Shown one piece after another: positions 32,650 through 43,084 of a stretch of 64,000 nucleotides of DNA; position 1 is the stretch's first letter; each line of letters begins with the position of its first letter. This DNA is from Lepisosteus oculatus (Eukaryota > Chordata > Actinopteri > Semionotiformes > Lepisosteidae). The notes under the pieces are model-generated. The model had not been told where the DNA came from. It worked only from the letters and a program-made list of their open reading frames with translations, and did no database searches. The translations under genes and the position numbers were made by a program. The stretch spans positions 43,532,490 to 43,596,489 of the forward strand of contig NC_090709.1 in assembly GCF_040954835.1 (NCBI RefSeq). Direction: 5' to 3'.

Positions 32650-35600
32650 ATGACTGTGAAACTTATCTTTCTAACAACTAACGTGAGAGGGCTAAGAGAC
32701 CCGGTGAAAAGACGGGGAGTCTTTCATGATCTGGCCTCAAAGTCTTTCTCAGTTTGTTTCTTACAGGAGGTCCACCTGAAGGATGAAAGCGACAAGCTGA
32801 CATTCAGCAGGGAATGGACGAAGGGAGAATCATGCTGGAGCGTAGGAGGGGTCCATTCTTCCGGAGTGGGAATCCTCCTCGGAAACCCAGAGATGACACT
32901 GGTTTCCTCCTTCTCGGTGGTGCAGGGCCGGATCCTGGTCGTAGACATCGACTGGAGGGGGCAGAAATTGAGAGCAATTAACGTCTATGCTCCGATGGAA
33001 CCCTCTCTCCGGAAGGAAGTGTTTGCTGACCTGGCCAGCTGCTGCACCACCAACAGACAGGTGGTGCTTGGCGGGGACTTCAACGTCGACCGGGAGAAGG
33101 GGAGCGACGCTAGCTCAGCAGAGCTGGAGTCGCTACTCAAGCAGTTCTCCCTGGTAGACGGTTTCAGACGGTGCCGCCCTAACGACGGGAAAAACTCCCG
33201 GGGAGTGTGCAGCCGCCTTGGACTACATCTTTCTGCACACGACCTGCTCCCTGGAGTCGGCGACGGTGTCCCCGGAGTGGTATTCCGACCATGAGTGCGT
33301 GACAGTGGTGGCTAACACCAACCTGCCGGCATTCGGTCGTCGGTATTGGAAGCTGAACCGGGAGATATTGGAGGAAGACGACTTCAGGGCACTGTTCAGT
33401 AAAGACTACGCAAGCTGGGTCGACATGAAGGATGGCTACAGCTCCGTGGTGGAATGGTGGGAGTTCATGAAGGACAGGACCCGAACGCTGGCGCAGACGT
33501 ACTGCAGACGGAAGGTGGCCAGGGAGAGGAAGGAAGCTGCGCAACTCCCGAAACAACTAGAGGAGGAGTACAGCTTGGCTAACAGGGGAGGAGCCTTCAA
33601 TTCAGCCTGGGCATGGGACCTGAAGGAAAGGATCCGCAAGCTGCACACCAGGTCAAGGCACAAAGGGAGCATTATGAAAATAATAAAACCTATTCCTCTT
33701 ATTTCTTCAATCAGGTCCGAGAAGCCCAGAAAAAGAGGGTGATCTACAGCCTGAGACGGGGAGATGGAGAGGAAGTGCTGGACGAGAGTGACAAGGTAGA
33801 AGCGACCACCACTTTCTACAAGGAGCTCTTTTCAGAAAAGCAGACAGAGGTGAAGGCAGGTGATGCTTTTCTGGAGGGGCTGAAGGCACGAGTACCAGAG
33901 GAGGTGAGGGAGGACTTGGAGGGTCCAATCACGGCCGAGGAGCTGAAGGCTGCGCTCTTGTCCATGGAGAATGGCAAGGTGCCGGGACCGGATGGACTCC
34001 CCAAGGAATTCTACACATGCTTCTGGGACACCCTGGCGGCAGATCTGGTGGAAGTGGTGCAGGAGATCTTCCGCGGGGGAAACTCGGAAACACCATGAGG
34101 AAGGGCATCACCTCCCAGCTCTTTAAGGGAGGAGATGCCGACGACCTCAAAAACTGGAGGCCGATCACGATGCTCTGCATGGACGTAAAGATCCCGTCCA
34201 AGCTTCTGACCGCCAGACTGAGAACCGCCCTTCCCCACATCATCCACAGCAACCAGACGTGTGGGTGGAAGGGCGATCCGTCAGCTGGAACCTCCAGCTG
34301 ACCAGAGACACCAGCGCCTGGGGCGAGGACCGGAATATGCCCATGACTGGACAAGGAGAAAGCCTTCGACAGAGTGAACCATAGCTATCTGTTTAGGGTG
34401 CTGGAACGCTTCGGTTTCGGAGAGAGTTTCAGCCACTGGATTAATATACTGTACTCTGACATAGGCAGCAGAGTCAACGTGAAAGGAAACCTGGGGGATT
34501 TCATTCCCCAGGAATCCGGAGTATGACAAGGCTGCTCCCTTTCACCCCTTCTCTATGTTCTTTTCACAGAGCCCCTAGCAGAGGCGGTGAGACGGGACCC
34601 TGTCATCAACCGCCTGGAGATACCGGGAGGTGCGGGGGAAGCCCTGAAGATCTCCCAGCACGCTGACGACACGATGCTGTTCCTGAGGTCGGACAGGGGG
34701 CTAAGAAGAGCCCTGCAGGTCATGGAGCAATACTCCAGAGCCTTGGGGTCGAAGCTCAACCACCGAAAGAGCAAACTGAAGTTCTCCGGGCCCTGAAAGC
34801 ACAGGACGACGGAGCCGGAGGGTCTCGAGCTCTGCACGGAGCCTCTCAAAATACTGGGGGTTTCCTTCAAGAGCTAGGACAACGAGACCATCAACCGGAC
34901 CGAGAGGATCGCCAAGGTGAATGCGATGCTGGGTCTGCGGTGTACCCGCTGCTGGCCAGACTCAGACGAGAGCTGCAAGGGATGATCTTTGGCTTCGTCT
35001 GGGGCGGCAAGTACGAGTACATCACGAGAAACCGGATGTGTCAGCCGATCGAGAAAGGGGGTCGAGATGTCCCACATTTCCCCCTGAAACTCGACTGCAT
35101 CTTTTTCTGCAACTTCTGTCGGGCGCAGCGGGAGCCCATCGGCCACAAGTACGAGTACTTTGTCAGGCTGTGGCTCTCCGTCCCAATGAGGCACTTGGTC
35201 CAGTGGTCAAACACTGGGCCCAAGGCAGAAGGCGACCGGAGTTCTACATCCGCGCTGTCAAGTGGAGCAGGAGGTACGAGGCCACGAGACAGCCAGAGCT
35301 CTGCACCAACCACAGAGACTTGTACAAAGACAAGTCTGGGAAAGGACGCAGCCCAAAGAACTTGGAAACCAACTGAAGGACCTCAACTGGATGGCTGTAC
35401 ACAAGAGACTGGCTACCAGAAAGGTCCTCTACAGACACTCGATCTCCAGGAATCCGCATTGCCCCCGGTACGCATGTTTTGTCGAGGAGACTCAGGAGCA
35501 CGTGTTCTGGAGCTGCCTCTTCGCCAAGGCGGTGTGGGGCAGAATGGACAACATTATGCAACTCCTGGGAACGGATGCAGTGCTCAGTTACCAGTACATT

Positions 35601-35856
35601 CTGCTGGGGGCTGGCACCCACCGGACTGGACAAGGGGACACAGGACCTGCGGGGGCTGCTGCTGTCCCTCACAAAACAAGGACTGTGGAAGGCGAGGAAC
35701 ACTCTCATCCGGCACAACATAAAGTGGGGGGCGAGGGAGCTGGAGGAGAGGATCCTGGCGGACCTCAGGAGGAAGACGAAGCACCACGTCACCAAATGGG
35801 GTTACCCCACGGCGAGGGAGCGCTGGAAAGGACTTTGGGCCCTATACAGGGATTAA
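32650..35856 (+). pseudogene. LINE ORF2 (endonuclease-reverse transcriptase), broken
   Basis: The endonuclease starts MTVKLIFLTTNVRGL at 32650, with LQEVH, NVYAP and GGDFNVD. It shifts frame near 33200 and continues as WYSDHECV (SDH motif). The RT shows GKVPGPDGLP (about 33978), [40 protein letters not shown] and HADDTMLF (about 34660), spread over several frames. An in-frame TGA precedes QGCS. C-terminal blocks (IFGFVWGGKYEYITR, then WGYPTARERWKGLWALYRD) end at 35856. The product would nick target DNA and prime cDNA synthesis. Many frameshifts make it inactive. Confidence 0.85.
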
Positions 35857-36054
35857 AGGACAATAGCAAGTGGTAGGTTTGGAGGGACTCTCTTAATTGC
35901 GCAAATCCGCCCCCACTTGCAAAGATTGATAACGAACAATCAATCTCCGTTCCGCCGTTGTTTTTTATTACATGGAGTGCTAATATGTGTGAGATGTTCC
36001 TTTTGAGATGTTTTTTTTTTGCGGAATAAAGTATATTTTGTAGCACAAAAAAAA

Positions 36055-36785
36055 TCTTATGACAAGGTTTACAAGTTATCTGTTGAACTACATTCTAATA
36101 GGTGTGGTCACATTCCAGGTCATTTGTTTACGTTTTTGTTTCTGCAGCAACTGTTAGATGAAATGTGCTAATATGTAACCTAACTCCAGTGTGAATAACT
36201 AGAAGAGGGGAGCAGCTCCACTCCAGACCAAGGGAGCTTTGAGATTGGCTGGGCCAGATCTCTCATTTGCATATCTGATTTGGAAATATAACACTACACC
36301 CCCTTCTTGCATGGATTTAACTTGCACCCAAGAGTCCCCTACTGTGTATTGCTACTTATTTTTTTATGATAAGTGGTGATTACCAGTTGACAGGTTTTAT
36401 TTGTTGAATTATAAATGGTTTTGTATTATCATCCTGAATGGCCTGTACTCAAGGTTTGGTAGGGAATGTGTTTTCATTTCATTTACCAAATTGAATTTTT
36501 GCTCTTTTAGTATTTGTCTAGAAGGCTTTCTGAAGTCAGGAAGCCCATTTATTTGGTGAAAAAAGATTCTGTATTAATATTAATATTGCTCATACAACAT
36601 AAATAGGGTCTTTTATGAATAAAAAGATCTTGCACTTGGAAATCTTGATAAAGCTGTGTGCTTCCATACACTCGAGCAGTTTTGATTCCTAATATTTGAC
36701 CTTAGGTGTGGGAACGGGTCTTTTTTGCATTTGATTTCCAATTGATCAGCACAGATCAGCATAGAAAATAGACCCATAAAGCAAC
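36055..36785. other. Intergenic between LINE and H4
   Basis: No gene is supported. The only notable signals are the CCAAT-reverse and octamer pair at 36244-36272. The rest is AT-rich. Confidence 0.4.
36244..36272 (+). promoter_or_regulatory. Octamer plus CCAAT-reverse motif
   Basis: ATTGG at 36244-36248 and the perfect octamer ATTTGCAT at 36265-36272 lie 17 bases apart, followed by AAATATAA. Octamer plus CCAAT is typical of H2B/H2A promoters and snRNA distal elements. With the H4 gene 600 bp away, this may be a remnant of a histone promoter. No H2A or H2B frame is visible. Confidence 0.35.
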
Positions 36786-36790
36786 CTCAG

Positions 36791-36808
36791 CAGTGACAAA
36801 TGTCACTG
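36791..36808 (-). terminator. Hairpin at the histone stem-loop position
   Basis: A perfect 8-bp hairpin CAGTGACA-TT-TGTCACTG on the minus strand, about 50 bases after the H4 stop. That is where the histone 3' stem-loop normally lies, but the canonical GGCTCTTTTNAGAGCC sequence is absent, so stem-loop-binding protein may not recognise it. Confidence 0.4.
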
Positions 36809-36858
36809 GGTCACTTGGGTTTATACGTCGGGGTCCGGTAGTGAAGCTCCGCTCCTGT

Positions 36859-37173
<315 letters not shown>

Positions 37174-37228
37174 CTAGTTATCAGCTGTGAACACGACACA
37201 CACTGCTCATCTTTGATGTATAATAGAC

Positions 37229-37265
37229 ATCTTTCTTTGATGTCTATTAGACATCAAAGAAAGAT
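37229..37265. repeat. Perfect 18-bp-arm palindrome in the H4 leader
   Basis: The arm ATCTTTCTTTGATGTCTA (37229-37246) is followed by one T and then its exact reverse complement (37248-37265). A weaker copy (CATCTTTGATGTATAATAGA) lies just before it. It sits between the TATA-like box and the H4 start codon. Confidence 0.9.
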
Positions 37266-37469
37266 TTTTATAGGTGTAGAAACTAGTAAATAAAGCCAAT
37301 GATTTGTTTTAGAAATGTATTCTTAAAATATACAATTATTCACACCTTAACAATATGTAGTTCAAATTATACATTATATACAATATTGTATTCAAATGTC
37401 TAATCATTATAAAAAACACAACTAGTAAACTTCAGTTAAAAATTCTAGTAACATGGCAATATATATATA
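37266..37469. other. AT-rich upstream region of H4
   Basis: AT-rich DNA up to the Tc1 element. No CCAAT or H4 subtype-specific element is clear apart from the TATA-like box. Confidence 0.35.
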
Positions 37470-39099
37470 CAGTGCCTTGCGAAAGTATTCGGCCCCCTTG
37501 AACTTTTCAAACTTTTGCCACATTTCAGGCTTCAAACATAAAGATATAATTTTTTTATTTTATGTGAAGAATCACCAACAAGTGGGACACAATTGTGAAG
37601 TGGAACGAAATCTATTGGATTTTTGAAACTTTTTTAACTAATAAAAAAATGAAAAGTGGGGCGTGCAAAATTATTCGGCCCCTTTACTTTCAGTGCAGCA
37701 AACTCACTCCAGAAGTTCAGCGAGGATCTCTGAATGATCCAATGTTGTCCTAAATGACTGATGGTGATAAATAGAATCCACCTGTGTGTAATCAAGTCTC
37801 TGTATAAATGCACCTGGTCTGTGATAGTCTCAAGGTTCTGTTGAAAGTGCAGAGAGCATCATGAAGACCAAGGAACACACCAGGCAGGTCCGTAATACTG
37901 TTGTGGAGAAGTTTAAAGCCGGATTTGGATACAAAAAGATTTCCCAAGCTTCAAACATCCCAAGGAGCACTGTGCAAGCGATCATCTTGAAATGGAAGGA
38001 GTATCAGACCACTGCAAATCTACCAAGACCTGGCCGTCCCTCTAAACTTTCAGCTCAGACAAGGAGAAGACTGATCAGAGATGCAGCCAAGAGGCCCATG
38101 ATCACTCTGGATGAACTGCAGAGAACTACAGCTGAGGTGGGAGAGTCTGTCCATAGGACAACAATCAGTCTTACACTGCACAAATCTGGCCTTTATGGAA
38201 GAGTGGCAAGAAGAAAGCCATTTCTCAAAGATATCCATAAAAAGTCTCGTCTAAAGTTTGCCACAAGCCACCTGGGAGACACCCCAAACATGTGGAAGAA
38301 GGTGCTCTGGTCAGATGAAACCAAAATCGAACTTTTTGGCCACAATGCAAAACGATATGTTTGGCATAAAAGCAACACAGCTCATCACCCTCAACACACC
38401 ATCCCCACTGTCAAACATGGTGGTGGCAGCATCATGGTTTGGGCCTGCTTTTCTTCATCAGGGACAGGGAAGATGGTTAAAATTGAGGGGAAGATGGATG
38501 CAGCCAAATACAGGCCCATTCTGGATGAAAACCTGTTGGAGTCTGCAAAAGACCTGAAACTGGGACGGAGATTTATCTTCCAACAAGACAATGATCCCAA
38601 ACATACAGCAAAATCTACAAAGGAATGGTTCACAAATAAACGTATCCAGGTGTTTGAATGGCCAAGTCAAAGTCCAGACCTGAATCCAATCGAGAATCTG
38701 TGGAAAGAGCTGAAAACTGCTGTTCACAAATGCTCTCCATCCAACCTCACTGAGCTCAAGCTGTTTTGCAAGGAAGAATGGGCAAGAATTTCAGTCTCTC
38801 GATGTGCAAAACTGATAGAGACATACCCCAAGCGACTTGCAGCTATAATCGCAGCAAAAGGTGGCTCTGCAAAGTGTTAACGCAAGGGGGCCGAATAATT
38901 TTGCACGCCCCACTTTTCATTTTTTTATTAGTTAAAAAAGTTTCAAAAATCCAATAGATTTCATTCCACTTCACAATTGTGTCCCACTTGTTGGTGATTC
39001 TTCACATAAAATAAAAAATTTATATCTTTATGTTTGAAGCCTGAAATGTGGCAAAAGGTTGAAAAGTTCAAGGGGGCCGAATACTTTCGCAAGGCACTG
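37470..39099 (+). mobile_element. Whole-looking Tc1 transposon, 1.63 kb
   Basis: TIRs of about 214 bp (37470-37683 and 38885-39099) start CAGTGCCTTGCGAAAGTATT and are nearly identical, differing at only a few sites. TA duplicates flank it at 37468-37469 and 39100-39101. The transposase frame is uninterrupted. TIRs of this sequence are known from Tc1 elements shared among fishes and lampreys by horizontal transfer (established knowledge; not tested here). Confidence 0.95.
37861..38880 (+). CDS. Tc1-family DD34E transposase
   Basis: 339 codons, the full length for the family (about 340). The N-terminal paired-like helix-turn-helix DNA-binding region (residues 1-110) includes the AT-hook-like PRPGRPSK (about 55-62). 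The catalytic core has WSDETK with D152, KHGGGSIMVWACFSSSGTGK (185-204), QQDNDPKHTAK with D243, and SPDLNPIENLW with E278, giving the DD34E spacing. It starts MKTKEHTRQVRNTVVEKFKA and ends KGGSAKC. No stop or frameshift is visible. It cuts at the TIR ends and inserts at TA. It may still encode an active enzyme. Confidence 0.95.
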   Translation: MKTKEHTRQVRNTVVEKFKAGFGYKKISQASNIPRSTVQAIILKWKEYQTTANLPRPGRPSKLSAQTRRRLIRDAAKRPMITLDELQRTTAEVGESVHRTTISLTLHKSGLYGRVARRKPFLKDIHKKSRLKFATSHLGDTPNMWKKVLWSDETKIELFGHNAKRYVWHKSNTAHHPQHTIPTVKHGGGSIMVWACFSSSGTGKMVKIEGKMDAAKYRPILDENLLESAKDLKLGRRFIFQQDNDPKHTAKSTKEWFTNKRIQVFEWPSQSPDLNPIENLWKELKTAVHKCSPSNLTELKLFCKEEWARISVSRCAKLIETYPKRLAAIIAAKGGSAKC

Positions 39100-39101
39100 T
39101 A

Positions 39102-39566
39102 TATATTAATGACAAACACAAACTAATTACATGAACACGCTAATATTTAACTCAAAACCACATTTCGATTCAGATATAAATTTTTAAAATTTACAACTTC
39201 TTTATTTTCACGAAAATATTATTAATGTAGCACAAACGCTACTTTCTAATAAAGACAGAAAGAAAGAAGAAGACTGTTTGTTTTGTGTCTCATGGTGATC
39301 CTCCTCTCGAGACTAATGAAATGTTTAATATGATCCCTCGAGGAAAAAAAAGGAATCAATTTCCGCCTGTAATGATTGATGCCCCATCAAACATTTTGTA
39401 ATATCCCTGGAAGTTTATACAGTAGAATTCTGGTTCGTGGCTTAAATTCAAGTTAATGAGACTAAGGAAACGAGTTGGAAACTTGATGTCGAAGTGGGAT
39501 TTAAATCACCCATTTCACATTTTACTTCATTGGGCAGTATGTGCCTGAAAGCAATGCCACAGCATC
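39102..39566. other. Intergenic upstream of tRNA-Tyr
   Basis: AT-rich spacer with no supported gene. It leads into the tRNA-Tyr gene. Confidence 0.35.
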
Positions 39567-39654
39567 CCTTCGATAGCTCAGTTGGTAGAGCGGAGGACTG
39601 TAGTGGAGTCAACAAGGAATCCTTAGGTCGCTGGTTCGATTCCGGCTCGAAGGA
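39567..39654 (+). tRNA. tRNA-Tyr(GTA) with 15-nt intron
   Basis: An 88-nt gene with acceptor CCTTCGA/TCGAAGG fully paired, box A TAGCTCAGTTGG, anticodon stem GGACTGTAG...ATCC, and box B GGTTCGATTCC. A 15-nt intron (39604-39618) follows the base after the anticodon, as in other vertebrate tRNA-Tyr genes. TTTTT follows about 7 bases after the 3' end. Likely functional. Confidence 0.95.
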
Positions 39655-39659
39655 AGGTG

Positions 39660-40445
39660 CTTTTTGTGTAATTTAATCAAAGAGTTAAAAACGTTTTATT
39701 CAGACATTGATCAAAAGCTCAATAATCGACTAAGCAAAGGCTCCTGTTCCGAATTCAGCCCACGTCTGATTGTCTTGTTTTGGCCAAGATCTGATCTTTG
39801 AATTAAGGGACTAGACTGTCTGCTTTGTAATTCAAAAATACATACAAATGTCAAGTTTTTTGTAGATATAAAGGTGTTCTCTGTTTTCAAAGGATAGTTA
39901 CTTCATTGGCATAATGATTTGGTATTGATTTTGTATCGTTGTATTATAAAGTTTGTGCTTTCTGTGTTTTTATCGTATTGTGAACTTATTTTTTAAACAA
40001 ATGCTTACAAAGGCAAACACGGCACACATCTGTTTATACCAGCGGTGAATTGTACATTTTTATTAAGTACAAGCTACTGTGCACTTCTGGGAGTATAACA
40101 GGTTCGATATAAAGTGGCAAAAATATAAAAGGGGAAAATACCCCAGACTGCATGTAAAGCCCTTGTTGTGACTGTTTTAGATAAGATGGCGTACTATGCA
40201 CGAAATGTTGCAGAAACACAATCTGATATTTTGATACAGGTAGGCCAGCGCTTCCAAAGCATGCAGGTGTAGAACAGGACTTAATGCATTTTTAGAATGC
40301 AGATTGCAGATTAGAATGGCATATGTTTAGCAATAATATTATTTATGGTACCTGAAAGTTTCAGGTTGTTGCACAAAGCTAAGGTATGCGTATACGTGAT
40401 CTGACAACTGGAATCAATTTCCTGTCGTTAAACTCTGTTTATTTT
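39660..40445. other. Intergenic, no supported feature
   Basis: AT-rich sequence between tRNA-Tyr and the L2 tail. The short open frames have no recognisable domain. Confidence 0.35.
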
Positions 40446-40451
40446 TAAGTT

Positions 40452-42008
40452 GATAATAATAATAATAATAATAAACTTTATTTTATATAGCGCCTTTAAA
40501 GGTGGCTTCTCAAAGCGCTTTACAGGATGACAATAACAATAAATAAGAAGACTACAACAATAAATAAGAAAATTTCACAAGACAGGACACAATTATAATT
40601 ACAACAATACAACAATAAAAATAGAGGAGACCGTGGAAGATGGTATTAAGAAGAGCAGAGGGGTGAAGAATGGAACCAGTTAAGTAAAGGCTTTTCTGAA
40701 GAAGAAGGTTTTGAGTCTGGATTTGAAGGAGTTTAGAGAAGGTGTCTCTCTAATATCCTTGGGCAAAGAGTTCCAGAGCTTGGGGGCATAGCAGGAGAAG
40801 GCCCTGTCGCCCATACAATGTAGACGGGCTTGGGGGACAGTAAGGAGGGCAGAATTTGAAGAGCGGAGGTTGCGAGGTGGGGAGTAGGGCGATAAAAGTT
40901 CAGACAGGTATTGAGGTGCCAAACCATGTAAAGCCTTGTAGGTGAGCATGAGGATTTTAAAGTCTACGCGGAATTTGACCGGAAGCCAGTGCAAGGACTC
41001 CAGGATAGGAGTAATGTGAACACTTGTACTAGACCTGGTCAGGATTCTGGCTGCTGAATTTTGGACATACTGCAGCTTGTTCAGAGTAGATTTAGATACA
41101 CCAGGGAGCAGAGCATTGCAGTAGTCAATTCGGGAGAATACAAATATGTTGATCAGCTTTTCAGCCACAGTTAATGATAGCATAGGGCGTAGTCTTGCGA
41201 TATTTCTAAGGTGAAAAAAAGATGTTTTGACAGTATGCTGTACATGTGGGTCGAATGTTAAGCCAGAATCGAATATAACCCCAAGGTTTTTCAATTTTGA
41301 TTGAAGCTCTAGTACAGAGCCATCTACAGACAGGGTTACAGGACTGGCTTTACGAAGTTGATGGGGGGTACCAATAAGCATGACTTCAGTCTTGTCACAG
41401 TTAAGATGAAGGAAGTTTTGAGTCATCCAAATTTTTATGTCAGAGATGAATTTAGATAGAATAGAGACAGCCACGTCAGTGTCGGGTTTGGTATGGATGT
41501 ATATTTGAGTCAGCGTAAAATGTCAGCGTAAAAATGAAAGCTGAGGCCATGTGATCTTAAAAGCTGACCAAGTGGGAACATGTAAATGCTGAAGAGCAAG
41601 GGGCCCAGTATTGAGCCCTGGGGGACACCAGACTTGACAAGACCGATTTCAGACCTGTACCCATTGAGAGAGACAAAGTGACAGCGATCAGTGAGGTAAG
41701 ACTTAAACCATTTGAGGGCAGTGTCAGAGACTCCAAACACAGTCTCAAGACGAGAAAGCAAGGTGTTATGGTCAACAGTGTCAAAGGCAGCACTGAGATC
41801 AAGAAGGATGAGTATGGAAAGAGAACCAGAATCAGAAGCTATTAGGAGATCGTTGGTGACTTTGACTAGGGCGGTTTCTGTGCTGTGAAGTTGACGGAAG
41901 CCAGATTGGAGGGGTTCGAAGTTGAGGCCCAGGATCCAAATCTTCAGTTCTGATTTTTTAAAGTGATATCTTTCCTTCCTGTCGTGGAAGTCACACGATG
42001 TGAGCAAT
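40452..42008 (-). mobile_element. L2-clade LINE, 5' truncated
   Basis: A minus-strand non-LTR element. ORF2 is split into 41510-42007 (RT part) and 40680-41474 (RT end and C-terminal domain). The 3' UTR ends with CTTTATTTTATATAGCGCC and an ATT microsatellite at 40452-40473. The endonuclease and the first part of RT are absent, so it is 5' truncated near 42008. The same tail recurs at 8912 and 47170. Confidence 0.88.
40680..42007 (-). pseudogene. L2 ORF2 reverse transcriptase, frame broken at the active site
   Basis: Upstream block: [20 protein letters not shown], then [19 protein letters not shown] (first catalytic Asp), then [18 protein letters not shown] and FHFYAD. A 13-bp near-tandem duplication (41509-41534) sits on the YADD codons and shifts the frame. 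Downstream block (264 codons): MTQNFLHLNCDKTEVMLIG, then LKNLGVIFDSGLTFDPHV, LNKLQYVQNSAARILTRSS and HWLPVKFRVDFKILMLTYKA. These are all L2 C-terminal motifs. Apart from the duplication the frame is well preserved. Confidence 0.88.
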
Positions 42009-42010
42009 TG

Positions 42011-42377
42011 TTTTTTTTACGTTGCGATCCAAAGAGCCTCAGACGCACAGTCTAACAGTAACCAAACCAGAATGCATTCTGCTGGGAGCCGGGCTGAGCT
42101 CATTCTCACTCCCTGTGCTGAAAACAGAATTATTTCTTCCCCGAACATCGTCTACAGATCACTTGTGCGCTTTTAACCTTCTCGCAGCTACGGGCGAGAC
42201 TGACGCTCATGATATGAAGGCACCCGCTGGAACACATTCTCTAACTCTCACAATCGCGACAGACTTCGCTTTTTAAAAAAAAAGTAGATATAGCCCTGAA
42301 AAAAGCATTAGCTTTATCAGTTTTTACATTAATCTATTTTGAATCAAAGTTTGATTTTTTTATTGCATTTTACATTA
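42011..42377. other. Intergenic, no supported feature
   Basis: No gene is supported. Two short AT/AAT microsatellite stretches lead into the next repeat tail. Confidence 0.35.
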
Positions 42378-42630
42378 TAATAATAATAATTATCATCATC
42401 ATCATTATTGCTTACACTTATATAGCGCTGTTCTGGATACTCCACTCAATGCGCTTTACAGGTAATGGGGACTCCCCTCCACCACCACCATTCTCCTGAA
42501 TGAGCACAGAGATTCAGGACCTCGGTTTTACGTCTCAGCTGAAGGACGGCACCTGATTACAGTTTAGTGTCCCCGTCATTGTACTGGGGTATCAGGACCC
42601 GCATGGACTGCAGGGTGAGCGCCCAGCGAC
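42378..42630 (-). mobile_element. L2/SINE-type tail repeat
   Basis: The plus strand shows the fish repeat block TTATATAGCGCTGTTCTGG, then AATGCGCTTTACAGGTAATG, GACTCCCCTCCACCACCACC and CCTCGGTTTTACGTCTCA. The AAT/ATC-type microsatellite at 42378-42413 marks the 3' end, so the repeat is oriented on the minus strand. A reverse-oriented fragment lies at 60490-60595. Confidence 0.75.
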
Positions 42631-42671
42631 AGAAACCAGACGTGTGTCGGGCTCGGCTGTGAGCAGGACAG

Positions 42672-42719
42672 TGACGTCACGGGGACAAAGTAGAGGAAAT
42701 CAAAACGGTTCTATAAAAG
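42672..42719 (+). promoter_or_regulatory. CRE plus TATA core promoter-like module
   Basis: A perfect CRE TGACGTCA (42672-42679) lies 32 bases before TATAAAAG (42712-42719), in a locally GC-rich context. Transcription would start near 42745. No coding exon is evident downstream, so the driven transcript is unknown. Confidence 0.4.
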
Positions 42720-42729
42720 ACCTGTGTCA

Positions 42730-43000
42730 GCTGTTGGTTTGCAGTCTGGACTCTAAATCCTCCGATCCGATTTTAAATCTCTCTAATACCTGAGCGGCTT
42801 CTTCCGAGTATTTATTCGTATACTTATCAGTAGTATGAAGGATGTGACAAATTTATGATTTCTTGGAACAAAATGGTTTTTATTTGCATTCGAAATGAAG
42901 CGGAATTTTAGCGCGACACACAAACCCTTTGTCTTTTTTAGATAGTAATTTTTAAACAGACATAAATGTAGAAAACGTGTTTTATTTTAGCACTACAATA
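42730..43000. other. Non-coding downstream of the promoter-like module
   Basis: If the CRE/TATA module works, this would be the first transcribed segment. No frame or splice site is convincing. Confidence 0.3.
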
Positions 43001-43001
43001 G

Positions 43002-43080
43002 CAGGGTCAGTGGCGTAATGAATAACGTGTCAGGACTTCCATCAGAAAATTATACTGTAGGTTGGACTGCCGTCTGGCTT
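43002..43080 (+). pseudogene. tRNA-Arg-like relic
   Basis: GTCAGTGGCGTAATGAATAA resembles the box A region of tRNA-Arg(TCT), and GGACTTCCATC the start of its anticodon arm. Box B is not clear. Weak assignment. Confidence 0.3.
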
Positions 43081-43084
43081 GTTT

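Larger units (their letters stand above)
30742..36050 (+). mobile_element. Near full-length Tx1-clade LINE (Keno-like)
   Basis: About 5.3 kb containing a 5' UTR, an ORF1 with zinc knuckles (31053-32565), an ORF2 with endonuclease, reverse transcriptase and C-terminal domain (32650-35856) and a 3' UTR with GGAATAAAG that ends in a short A-run. The 5' end abuts U2 snRNA sequence. Keno is the Tx1-clade family described from U2 snRNA genes in fish. Assignment to Keno rests on this junction and the domain layout. Both ORFs carry several frameshifts and stops, so the copy is dead. Confidence 0.85.

Noticed and set aside
36051-36100. Continuation of U2 after the Keno-like LINE 3' end
   Set aside because: TCTTAT and TATCTG occur but need many gaps to fit U2, and the rest of U2 does not follow.
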